The notes beneath the pieces are model-generated. The model did not search any database. It had not been told where the DNA came from and saw nothing but the letters and a program-made list of their open reading frames with translations. A stretch of 12,087 bases of DNA from JAYPCI01 sp038124645 (GTDB taxonomy: Bacteria > Pseudomonadota > Alphaproteobacteria > Pelagibacterales > Pelagibacteraceae), in contig JAYPCI010000019.1 of assembly GCA_038124645.1 (NCBI GenBank), positions 1-12,087 on the forward strand, in the 5' to 3' direction. Shown here piece by piece: positions 1-6,420 of this stretch (its first letter is position 1; each line of letters opens with the position of its first letter). The translations under genes were made by a program, and so were the position numbers.

Positions 1-347
1 ACACACATATGTGCTACGCTGAATTTGAAGATATCATCGACTCTATTGCTGCTCTCGATGCTGATGTAATTTCAATTGAAACTTCACGATCACGAATGGA
101 ATTACTTAAGACTTTTGAAAAATTTAAATATCCAAATGAAATTGGACCTGGAGTTTATGATATTCATTCTCCGCGTGTACCATCAAAAGAGGAGATTAAA
201 GAATTATTAGTTAAGGCAAGCAAACTAATAGATACTAAAAAAATATGGGTTAACCCAGACTGTGGTTTAAAAACTAGAGGCTGGAGTGAAACTATCGGCG
301 CACTCAAGACAATGGTTGACGCCGCGAAAGAGATGAGGTCAAATTAG
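1..347 (+). CDS. metE: Cobalamin-independent methionine synthase MetE, C-terminal part (5' end outside window)
   Basis: This is the last 114 codons of MetE, which transfers a methyl group from 5-methyltetrahydrofolate to homocysteine in the cytoplasm, the final step of methionine synthesis. The frame is open from base 3 and reads Thr-His-Met-Cys-Tyr, so the ATG at 9 is an internal methionine and not a start. Numbering residues from base 3, the zinc/homocysteine ligands are His2, Cys4, Glu26 and Cys87, and the catalytic His is His55. Their spacing matches E. coli MetE residues His641, Cys643, Glu665, Cys726 and His694 exactly. The motifs IETSRS, YDIHSP and NPDCGLKTRGW are all present, so the visible part looks functional. 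It ends 15 nt before metY, probably in one operon. Whether the N-terminal domain is present cannot be seen. Confidence 0.97.
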   Translation, partial: THMCYAEFEDIIDSIAALDADVISIETSRSRMELLKTFEKFKYPNEIGPGVYDIHSPRVPSKEEIKELLVKASKLIDTKKIWVNPDCGLKTRGWSETIGALKTMVDAAKEMRSN

Positions 348-349
348 AT

Positions 350-357
350 AAGGAAGG
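350..357 (+). promoter_or_regulatory. Shine-Dalgarno sequence of metY
   Basis: AAGGAAGG lies 5 nt before the ATG at 363. It fixes the metY start and is one of the clearest ribosome binding sites in the window. The whole metE-metY gap is only 15 nt, which leaves no room for a riboswitch or separate promoter. Confidence 0.75.
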
Positions 358-362
358 AAAAT

Positions 363-1652
363 ATGGCTGACTTTAAAAATCCAGAAACAATAGGTTTGCA
401 TGGTGGCGATTATCGGAGCGATCCGACAACAACTGCTGTTGCGGTACCTATCTATCAAACTACTTCTTACCAGTTTAAAAATGCTGAACATGCTGCAAAT
501 TTATTTGGTCTAAAAGAGTTTGGTAATATTTATACAAGGATCATGAACCCAACGGTTGATGTCCTTGAAAAAAGAGTAGCAGCTCTAGAAGGGGGCGTCG
601 TTGCTCTAGGTGTTGGTTCCGGTCAAGCGGCATCAGCATTTTGTATTCAAAACGTTTGTCAGGCAGGTGATAATATTGTTGCTTCAACTGACTTATATGG
701 TGGAACAGTAAACTTATTTAAAAATACTTTAAAAATGCAAGGTATTGAGGTGAGATTTGCTGATCCAGTCGATCCAAAAAACTTTGAAAAACTAACTGAT
801 GATAAGACCAGAGCTTATTATGGAGAAACTTTACCAAATCCTTATTTGCGAGTTTTTCCAATTAAAGAAGTTGCTGATATTGGTCGTAAGAACAATATCC
901 CTCTAATTATGGATAACACAGCTTCACCAGTAATTTGTAAACCATTAGAACATGGTGCTGCAGTCGTTATGCATTCGTTAACGAAATATATTGGTGGTCA
1001 CGGTACTTCCATTGGTGGAATTATTGTTGATGGTGGAAACTTTGATTGGGTAAAAGATCCAAAAAGACAACCGCTCTTCAATGAACCAGATCCAAGTTAT
1101 CATGGTGCAGTTTGGGGACAAGCTGTTCCGCAGTTAACAGGAGCTAATATTCCTTTTGCGATCAGAGCAAGAGTCGTGTTGCTTCGAGATTTGGGAGCAC
1201 CACTTAGTCCTTATAATGCTTTTCAAATTATCCAAGGATTAGAAACGGTAGCCTTAAGAATGAAACAACACTGCAGTAATGCAGAAAAAGTAGTTGATTT
1301 TTTAAGCGGTAATAAAAAAGTTAAAAATGTGATCTATCCAACTCAATATAAAGGGGAGATCGCTGATCGTGCTAAAAAATATATGAAAGGTGGTTATGGT
1401 TCGTTAATCGGTATGGATTTAGGAACCAAAGAGGCTGGTGCTCAATTTATCGATAAACTTAAAATGCTGTACCACGTTGCTAATATTGGTGATGCTAGAA
1501 GTTTAGCAATTCATCCAGCAACGACAACCCACAGTCAGTTGACTGAGGAAGAAATGCTAGCAGCAGGAGTTACTCCTGGTTACGTCAGATTGTCAATTGG
1601 TATTGAACATCCTGATGATATCCTAGCTGATATTAAACAAGCATTGGCATAA
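363..1652 (+). CDS. metY: O-acetylhomoserine sulfhydrylase (MetY-type PLP enzyme)
   Basis: A 429-residue Cys/Met-metabolism PLP enzyme, the usual length for O-acetylhomoserine (thiol)-lyase. It would condense O-acetylhomoserine with sulfide (or methanethiol) to give homocysteine (or methionine) in the cytoplasm. Visible landmarks are PIYQTTSY near residue 29, YTRIMNPT at 57-64, the phosphate-binding GSGQA at 85-89, the PLP ring-nitrogen Asp at 184 (MDNT), and the Schiff-base Lys208 in HSLTKYIGGHGTSIGG. The stretch around 215-260 is the longer segment typical of MetY rather than of cystathionine gamma-synthase. The C-terminal block SLAIHPATTTH is intact. The start is supported by a strong Shine-Dalgarno site. 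It sits between metE and metZ, so a role in homocysteine supply is well supported. A methionine gamma-lyase side activity cannot be excluded from sequence. Confidence 0.94.
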   Translation: MADFKNPETIGLHGGDYRSDPTTTAVAVPIYQTTSYQFKNAEHAANLFGLKEFGNIYTRIMNPTVDVLEKRVAALEGGVVALGVGSGQAASAFCIQNVCQAGDNIVASTDLYGGTVNLFKNTLKMQGIEVRFADPVDPKNFEKLTDDKTRAYYGETLPNPYLRVFPIKEVADIGRKNNIPLIMDNTASPVICKPLEHGAAVVMHSLTKYIGGHGTSIGGIIVDGGNFDWVKDPKRQPLFNEPDPSYHGAVWGQAVPQLTGANIPFAIRARVVLLRDLGAPLSPYNAFQIIQGLETVALRMKQHCSNAEKVVDFLSGNKKVKNVIYPTQYKGEIADRAKKYMKGGYGSLIGMDLGTKEAGAQFIDKLKMLYHVANIGDARSLAIHPATTTHSQLTEEEMLAAGVTPGYVRLSIGIEHPDDILADIKQALA

Positions 1653-1660
1653 TAAATTCT

Positions 1661-1690
1661 GAGCCCCTAGTAATAGGGGCTCAAAAAAAA
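1661..1690 (+). promoter_or_regulatory. Hairpin plus A-run gating the metZ start
   Basis: GAGCCCCTA (1661-1669) and TAGGGGCTC (1674-1682) form a perfect 9-bp stem closed by the tetraloop GTAA, a GNRA type. Eight A residues follow and run straight into the metZ ATG at 1691. The only Shine-Dalgarno-like sequence before metZ, AGGGG at 1675-1679, is inside the 3' arm and would be hidden when the stem folds. There is no U-run after the stem on the + strand, nor a good one on the - strand, so it does not look like an ordinary intrinsic terminator. The 5' arm begins 8 nt after the metY stop, so a ribosome finishing metY could open it. A translational coupling or gating role is inferred. It does not resemble the long-loop pseudoknot of SAM-II. 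Confidence 0.6.
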
Positions 1691-2851
1691 ATGACACGTC
1701 AAAATACAAACTTAGTTAGAGGAAAAATTCAAAGAACTCAATTTAGAGAAACATCTGAGTCCATTATCTTAAGTTCGGGCTTTGTCTATAACAGCGCAGA
1801 ACAAGCAGAAGCAATTTTTAAAGGGGAAGAAACAGGTTATCAGTATACACGTTATGCTAATCCAACCATTGAAATGTTTGAGCAGAGATTGGCGCAGCTT
1901 GATGGTTCTGAAACTGCATTTGCGACGGCAAGCGGCATGGCAGCGGTCTTTAATTCTATTTTATGCCAAGTAAAAAAGGGAGATCATCTTATCTCTTCAA
2001 CCGCTTTATTTGGATCTTGTCGAGAAATTATAAAAAATATTTTACCAAGATTTGGGGTAGAGGTTACCTTCGTTGATGGTCGAAATATAGAAGACTGGAA
2101 AAAAAACATTAAACCTAATACTAAAATTTTCTTTTTTGAAACCCCTTCTAACCCCTGTTTAGATATTATTGATATAAAAAAAATCTGTGATTTAGCCAAA
2201 GAAAACAAAATCATCACTATTGTCGACAATATTTTATTGTCCCCTGTTTTACAAAAACCAATTACTTTTGGTGCAGATATCGTTGTTTACTCTGGTACTA
2301 AGCATATTGATGGTCAAGGCCGAACCATTGGTGGCGCTATTTGCACAACGGAACAATTTAGAGAAGAAACGCTTAAACCTTTTTTGAGACATACCGGACC
2401 TTGTTTAAGCCCTTTAAACGCTTGGACGCTATTAAAAGGACTTGAAACAATTAGTTTAAGAGTGAATGAACAATCTAAATCAACTTTAGAAATCGCAAAG
2501 TTTTTAAAATCACATAAAAAAATAGAAAAATTAAATTATACCCACCTCGAACATCCTCAAATTGAGTTAGCTAAACAACAACAAAAAACAGGCGGTACAG
2601 TTCTTAGTTTTTTAATTAGTGGTGGCAAAGAACAGGCATTTAAATTTATAAATAACCTAAAAATATTTGATATCTCTAATAACTTTGGCGATGCTAAGTC
2701 TCTAGCTATTCATCCAGCGACGACCACGCACCGAGTACTTGAACAAGAGGAAAGAACAGCTCAGGGAATCAAAGATAATCTTGTCAGACTTTCGATCGGT
2801 TTAGAAGATGTAACTGATTTGGTTGAGGATATTGATCAAGCTTTAAATTAG
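1691..2851 (+). CDS. metZ: O-succinylhomoserine sulfhydrylase (MetZ-type PLP enzyme)
   Basis: A 386-residue PLP enzyme of the same superfamily as the preceding gene but clearly a different subfamily. It would make homocysteine from O-succinylhomoserine and sulfide. The N-terminal LVRGKIQRTQF and SSGFVYNSAEQAEAIF wording is typical of MetZ. Other landmarks are YTRYANPT at 52-59, the phosphate loop ASGMAA at 80-85, ETPSNP at 150-155, the PLP Asp at 179, and Lys204 in the MetZ-type SGTKHIDGQGR. The ATG at 1691 is chosen because the N-terminus then lines up with family members; its only Shine-Dalgarno-like bases lie in a hairpin. The 3' end overlaps the converging lipoprotein gene by 4 nt. A cystathionine gamma-synthase/lyase activity is the main alternative, but the GTKHIDGQGR signature favours MetZ. 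Confidence 0.92.
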   Translation: MTRQNTNLVRGKIQRTQFRETSESIILSSGFVYNSAEQAEAIFKGEETGYQYTRYANPTIEMFEQRLAQLDGSETAFATASGMAAVFNSILCQVKKGDHLISSTALFGSCREIIKNILPRFGVEVTFVDGRNIEDWKKNIKPNTKIFFFETPSNPCLDIIDIKKICDLAKENKIITIVDNILLSPVLQKPITFGADIVVYSGTKHIDGQGRTIGGAICTTEQFREETLKPFLRHTGPCLSPLNAWTLLKGLETISLRVNEQSKSTLEIAKFLKSHKKIEKLNYTHLEHPQIELAKQQQKTGGTVLSFLISGGKEQAFKFINNLKIFDISNNFGDAKSLAIHPATTTHRVLEQEERTAQGIKDNLVRLSIGLEDVTDLVEDIDQALN

Positions 2852-3162
2852 TTTTTCACTAATAATTTTCTATTAAACATTTCAATTCTATTAGAAATTA
2901 ATTCGCAAGCTAATTTATTTTGCAAACAAGGATCTAACTTCACTTTAACAGTTTGAACTGTTTGATCGATTTTAGTATCAGCAAATAAAGTTTGATAGAC
3001 ATCTTTGCCGGTTTTTTCTTTTAATGTGTAATTGACAAGAGTTGATGCCATCGTTTGAGAGACCTTACCTTGGGCAACACCAGAGGCTGGTCCTACCCAT
3101 GTTAATGATTGATAACAACCACTTAATAAAAACAATAAACCTATCGCTAAAAAACTTCTCAT
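2848..3162 (-). CDS. Small hypothetical lipoprotein
   Basis: A 104-residue predicted lipoprotein of unknown function. The first 15 residues form a short signal peptide (MRSF then a hydrophobic run) ending in the lipobox LLSGC, which makes Cys16 the lipidated residue. The mature part contains a Gly-Pro then Gly-rich stretch (residues 24-32), a Q/S/N/Y-spaced segment and KEKTGKDVYQ at 48-57. This pattern is reminiscent of small lipoproteins I associate with SAR11-type genomes, but that is memory rather than a search. Two further cysteines, Cys79 and Cys86, could form a disulfide in the periplasm. The gene converges with metZ with a 4-nt overlap and is separated from the upstream dehydrogenase by 93 nt. 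A GGAG lies only 1 nt before the ATG, too close for a normal ribosome site, so translation initiation is not obvious. Confidence 0.62.
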   Translation of the reverse strand: MRSFLAIGLLFLLSGCYQSLTWVGPASGVAQGKVSQTMASTLVNYTLKEKTGKDVYQTLFADTKIDQTVQTVKVKLDPCLQNKLACELISNRIEMFNRKLLVKN

Positions 3163-3183
3163 ACTCCAGAACTATTAAAGCAG

Positions 3184-3208
3184 ATAATAGTTATGAGGAA
3201 TATATAAT
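3184..3208 (-). promoter_or_regulatory. Possible -10 region for the lipoprotein gene
   Basis: Read on the minus strand this short AT-rich stretch holds TATATT (3199-3204) and TATTAT (3184-3189), each five of six matches to the -10 consensus. They lie about 22-36 nt before the lipoprotein ATG. No convincing -35 box lies at the right distance, so this is only a weak suggestion. The + strand also contains TATAAT at 3203-3208, but it points into the antisense of the dehydrogenase gene. Confidence 0.22.
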
Positions 3209-3229
3209 CAGTGATCAATCTGAGTAATC

Positions 3230-3250
3230 AAAAAAAATTTTGCGTTGCAA
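3230..3250 (-). terminator. Weak intrinsic terminator after the D-2-hydroxyacid dehydrogenase gene
   Basis: On the minus strand TTGC (3247-3250), loop AAC (3244-3246) and GCAA (3240-3243) make a 4-bp stem followed within two bases by eight T residues (3230-3237). It begins 5 nt past the dehydrogenase stop codon. The T-run is good but the stem is short, so termination may be partial. Confidence 0.33.
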
Positions 3251-3255
3251 GAATT

Positions 3256-4206
3256 TTATGAAATTTGTCGAAGCGGTTTACCGGTTAGACAAGCTTCAAG
3301 ATTTTGCAGCATCTGATTGTAAAAAATAGAATAATTTTCAGCCGTAACATAACCAAGGTGTGGCAATAATAACACGTTTGGTAAAAATCTTAATTTGTGA
3401 TCTTGCGGTAATGGTTCAAGATCATAAACATCTAAGCCAACTCCCGCGATAGTAGAATTTTTTAATGCGGCTAACATGTCCTGCTCATTAATTATAGGTC
3501 CCCGTGATGTATTGATGAGGTAAGCGCTTTTTTTCATCAAGCTAAACTCTTTAGCCGTGATTAAATTTTTATATCGATCACCTAAGACAACATGAATACT
3601 AATAAAGTCGGCTGATTTTAAGAGATCCTCTTTTGACATTGGCAGTACGCCTAGATCATTGGCGGTCGTTAAATTTAAATTTTCACTCCAGGCAACAACT
3701 TGCATACCAAAGGCTTGGCCAATTTTAGCCATTTGTGAACCTATTTTACCAAGACCAATTAAACCTAAAATTTTTCCTTTTAATTCTGTGCCAATGGTAG
3801 TTTGCCAATAACCTTGGAACATATTTTCTGTTTCTTGTTTTAGATTTCTTGCTAAACCTAAAATTAATGACCAGGCTAACTCTGCTGTGGGGTTAGAGTT
3901 AATCTCTGTACCGCAAACTACTATATTCCGTTTTTTTGCGGCCTCCAGATCGATTGCTTTATTCCGCATTCCGCTAGTCATAATGTATTTTAATTTTTTA
4001 CACTCATTAATTAAATTAGCAGTCATTGGCGTTCGTTCACGCATGATGAATAAAGCCTCAAAATCAGCTAATTCTACTATTGCTTCAGCTTCATTTTGAA
4101 ACGGTTGATTAAAGATTTTAAATTCAAACTTCCCTTTAAATTTATCCAGCTGAATTAAATCTTTAAATACATCTTGGTAATCGTCTAAAACTGCTATTTT
4201 GATCAT
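3256..4206 (-). CDS. D-2-hydroxyacid dehydrogenase, NAD(P)-dependent
   Basis: A 316-residue cytoplasmic oxidoreductase of the D-isomer-specific 2-hydroxyacid dehydrogenase family, which interconverts 2-oxo acids and D-2-hydroxy acids. The split catalytic domain (about 1-100 and 290-316) surrounds a Rossmann domain whose glycine motif is G151-L-G153-K-I-G156. The catalytic set is complete: Arg235 in INTSRGP, Glu264 in YDLEP and His283 in LPHLGY. Length is normal. Substrate cannot be read from sequence; glycerate, phosphoglycerate, lactate and other members look alike. The N-terminus (IAVLDDYQDV) resembles a proteobacterial subgroup annotated only generally. The start codon overlaps the stop of the permease gene as ATGA (4203-4206), with AGGA a few bases upstream, which indicates translational coupling. 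The neighbouring DadA-like oxidase suggests a 2-oxo acid made from an amino acid as substrate. Confidence 0.87.
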   Translation of the reverse strand: MIKIAVLDDYQDVFKDLIQLDKFKGKFEFKIFNQPFQNEAEAIVELADFEALFIMRERTPMTANLINECKKLKYIMTSGMRNKAIDLEAAKKRNIVVCGTEINSNPTAELAWSLILGLARNLKQETENMFQGYWQTTIGTELKGKILGLIGLGKIGSQMAKIGQAFGMQVVAWSENLNLTTANDLGVLPMSKEDLLKSADFISIHVVLGDRYKNLITAKEFSLMKKSAYLINTSRGPIINEQDMLAALKNSTIAGVGLDVYDLEPLPQDHKLRFLPNVLLLPHLGYVTAENYSIFYNQMLQNLEACLTGKPLRQIS

Positions 4207-5090
4207 GCTTTCCTATTTGAAATATAAATACCGCTTACTATAAAAACTGTTCCAATATAATGGAAGGCTACAAATTGTTCATTGAAAATAATTAAAGCCA
4301 TAATCGCTCCAAATATTGGCATTAAATGGAGAAATATACTCGCCCGATTAGGTCCAATAATTTCTATAGCTTTCTGCCAGCAATAATAAGCTAACAGTGC
4401 TGGGAAAATAACAATAAAGGTAACGATAAGGTAAAAGGCTATATTAAAATTAGTTTTATAACCGTTAACCTGCTCATATAAAAACTGTGGAATTAAAAAA
4501 ACTGTGCCAATAGTTGTTAATATAAATATTAACTCAAACTGGGTGAAAGGCAGTTTTTTCTTCTTGAGTAATGTTGAATAAATAGCCCAAGCAATGACAG
4601 CGGCCACCATCCATAAATCACCTTGATTAAAATTAAGTTGCAGCAACAAATCTAAACTGCCTTTAAAAATTATCGTGCCCACACCCATTAAAGATAAAAC
4701 CAAACCGTAATAGTGAAAACGACTTGATTGTTCCACACCTAACATTGATGAAAAAATTGCAACGACGATTGGAATAACCGAGATCATTAAGACGGCATTT
4801 ACTACCTGAGTGTAATTCAACGCCGTGTAAACTAATGAATTAAATAAACCGGTACTAGTGATACCCATTAAAAACAATAAGCCAAAGTTTGCTTTGATGA
4901 TATGAAACTGTTTAATAACAGGGACAATAAAAAAAGGTAATAAAATAAACCATACAATTAACCATCTAAAAAAATTTAATGATAACGGTGGAATTAAAAA
5001 TAAGGTTGAGAATTTACCTACGATAAAATTAGCCGACCAGGAAAGGGTTGCTAAAATTAATAACCCGTAAGCTAAATATTTTTTTTCCAT
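4203..5090 (-). CDS. EamA-family (DMT superfamily) membrane transporter
   Basis: A 295-residue inner-membrane protein with about ten hydrophobic helices (roughly 5-24, 40-60, 68-86, 92-116, 126-143, 157-175, 186-204, 215-236, 249-269 and 275-292). It is arranged as two EamA repeats, residues about 7-142 and 156-291. WSANFIVGK near the N-terminus and the late PNRASIFLHLMPIFGAIMA segment followed by a Glu (Glu271) are typical of the family. DMT members mostly export metabolites or amino acids, and some import; the substrate is not predictable here. The gene starts 4 nt after the dadA-like stop and overlaps the dehydrogenase start by 4 nt, so all three are probably co-translated. No good Shine-Dalgarno site precedes it, which fits reinitiation after the upstream gene. 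Confidence 0.87.
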   Translation of the reverse strand: MEKKYLAYGLLILATLSWSANFIVGKFSTLFLIPPLSLNFFRWLIVWFILLPFFIVPVIKQFHIIKANFGLLFLMGITSTGLFNSLVYTALNYTQVVNAVLMISVIPIVVAIFSSMLGVEQSSRFHYYGLVLSLMGVGTIIFKGSLDLLLQLNFNQGDLWMVAAVIAWAIYSTLLKKKKLPFTQFELIFILTTIGTVFLIPQFLYEQVNGYKTNFNIAFYLIVTFIVIFPALLAYYCWQKAIEIIGPNRASIFLHLMPIFGAIMALIIFNEQFVAFHYIGTVFIVSGIYISNRKA

Positions 5091-5094
5091 TAAA

Positions 5095-6339
5095 TTAACT
5101 AAAACGAGTTGAACTATAAGGAGTTAAATCTAAGTTGGTGTTTTCATTATTGACAATACCCGAGATGATTTTACCGGTGATTGCACCAAGCGTCCAACCT
5201 AAATGCTGATGACCAAAAGCGTAAACAATGTTATTAAATTTTTTTGCGGGGCCTAAGACAGGCAAGAAATCTGGCAGTGTTGGTCTAAAACCCAACCACT
5301 CATCATGGTGCTCTCCTAACTGTGGCAGCAATTCTTTAGCGCAATTTATAATATATTGAATTCTTTTTTTTGATGGCGGATTTTTTAAACCACCTAACTC
5401 TACGGTGCCAACAGCTCTTAACCCTTGATCCATGGGTGTCATCCCAAACCCTCGGTCCATAGAAATTACGGGTCGTTGAATTAAATGATCCATATTTTTA
5501 AAATGCACATGATAACCTCGTTCAGTATCTAGTGGAATTTTTTCACCTAATTGATCAGTAAACTGTTTTGAAAATGCTCCCGTTGCAATAACTAATTTAT
5601 CAAACTTATAATCTTGATTATCTGTTTTCACGTAAGTATCTCCATCAACATTTTGTAAAACATTTTTCACTTCCGTTTTAAAGAATTGACCACCCAGTTT
5701 GGTAAATTTTTCAAATAATTTAATTAAAATTTTATGAGGATCACGGGCATGCCAAGCATAATCATACAGAACTCCGGCGTGAAAAACTGGATTGAGATTT
5801 GGTTCAAGATCCAAAACTTCTTGTTTAGTTAACAATTGTTGTTTGACACCAAGTTCATCTCTTATTCTAATTTCTAAATTTCTACTTTTTAAATTTTGAT
5901 CGGTCCAAATATAAATCACCCCTTTACGTTCTACTAAATGACCAAGCTCTACATCTTTAAAAATTTCATCATAAGCGTCTAAAGCTAATGATAAAATCTG
6001 GTTCATGTATTTAGCGGTATGCATCATTGATTTTTGATTGCAGTTTTTTAAGTACCCAAAGATCCAAGGCATCATTTTTGGAATATAATTCCATTTAAGT
6101 GCTAAAGGTCCGGATGAACTTAAAAGCATTTTCGGAACATCGTATAAAATATCAGGACGGTTTAACTGCAACACGGCATATGGGGAAAAATGACCGGCAT
6201 TTCCATAAGATGCCATTTTGCCTGGCTCGTTTTTATCGAATAATGAAACTTTGATACCTTTTTCAGCTAGTTTAATCCCAGTGCATACTCCTTGTATGCC
6301 TGCCCCAACAATACCGACGGATTGAACTTTTTTAATCAT
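5095..6339 (-). CDS. dadA: FAD-dependent D-amino acid dehydrogenase-like oxidoreductase (DadA family)
   Basis: A 414-residue flavoprotein of the DAO/DadA family, expected to oxidise an amino acid (D-amino acid, glycine-like or D-hydroxyproline-like) to the imino/2-oxo acid with electrons passed to the respiratory chain. The N-terminal dinucleotide motif is G12-A-G14-I-Q-G17 with Asp35 ending the second strand. SYGNAGHFSP (44-53) matches the DadA wording SxANAG. ATGAFS lies at 252-257, FRPTLPDFLPVLGP at 351-364 and FGHQHLGWTLGAITG near 375-389 (C-terminal FAD-binding part). The frame extends upstream to a TTG at 6345, but the ATG at 6339 gives the usual N-terminus. It is first in an operon with a permease and a D-2-hydroxyacid dehydrogenase. 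The symbol is a family label; real substrate specificity is unknown. Confidence 0.85.
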   Translation of the reverse strand: MIKKVQSVGIVGAGIQGVCTGIKLAEKGIKVSLFDKNEPGKMASYGNAGHFSPYAVLQLNRPDILYDVPKMLLSSSGPLALKWNYIPKMMPWIFGYLKNCNQKSMMHTAKYMNQILSLALDAYDEIFKDVELGHLVERKGVIYIWTDQNLKSRNLEIRIRDELGVKQQLLTKQEVLDLEPNLNPVFHAGVLYDYAWHARDPHKILIKLFEKFTKLGGQFFKTEVKNVLQNVDGDTYVKTDNQDYKFDKLVIATGAFSKQFTDQLGEKIPLDTERGYHVHFKNMDHLIQRPVISMDRGFGMTPMDQGLRAVGTVELGGLKNPPSKKRIQYIINCAKELLPQLGEHHDEWLGFRPTLPDFLPVLGPAKKFNNIVYAFGHQHLGWTLGAITGKIISGIVNNENTNLDLTPYSSTRFS

Positions 6340-6350
6340 AAACAAATATG

Positions 6351-6356
6351 ATTATA
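6351..6356 (-). promoter_or_regulatory. TATAAT -10 box upstream of the dadA-like operon
   Basis: A perfect TATAAT on the minus strand ends 11 nt before the ATG at 6339. A transcript from it would begin about 5 nt before that ATG, giving a nearly leaderless mRNA; the upstream TTG at 6345 would then sit at the very 5' end. No clear -35 box was found 16-18 nt upstream. The site lies in the 60-nt gap after the bactofilin gene. Confidence 0.45.
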
Positions 6357-6391
6357 TAAATTAAACAATGTTGATTTGATAGAGGATTAAG

Positions 6392-6420
6392 AAAAAACCT
6401 TACGCTACAACTGCAGGTTT
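6392..6420 (-). terminator. Intrinsic terminator overlapping the end of the bactofilin gene
   Basis: On the minus strand AAACCT (6415-6420) pairs with AGGTTT (6395-6400), with an inner GC/GC pair and a short loop, and the descending arm runs into six T residues (6392-6397). The stem includes the last codons and stop of the bactofilin gene. It would end the mre/bactofilin transcript just before the dadA-like promoter. The stem is modest and partly interrupted. Confidence 0.4.

Noticed and set aside
9..11. ATG as the start of a 112-residue protein
   Set aside because: The preceding codons read Thr-His, and the His is the expected MetE zinc ligand two residues before the Cys, so the frame is a MetE fragment entering from outside.
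348..362. SAM riboswitch before metY
   Set aside because: The metE-metY gap is 15 nt and holds only the Shine-Dalgarno site. Any riboswitch for the operon would be upstream of metE, outside the window.
1661..1682. Ordinary bidirectional intrinsic terminator between metY and metZ
   Set aside because: The stem is strong but is followed by A residues on the + strand and by AGAATTT on the - strand, so neither direction has the needed U-run. A gating role is preferred, though weak termination is not excluded.
1984..2229. 81-codon minus-strand frame inside metZ, and a 63-codon frame at 1782-1973 in another + frame
   Set aside because: Both lie within the coding sequence of metZ, have no recognisable product or ribosome site, and reflect the AT-rich composition.
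3042..3227. 61-codon + strand frame across the lipoprotein start
   Set aside because: It is antisense to a gene with a clear lipobox; its peptide shows no signal, domain or ribosome site.
3887..4099. 70-codon + strand frame opposite the D-2-hydroxyacid dehydrogenase gene
   Set aside because: It is antisense to conserved coding sequence and has no product features.
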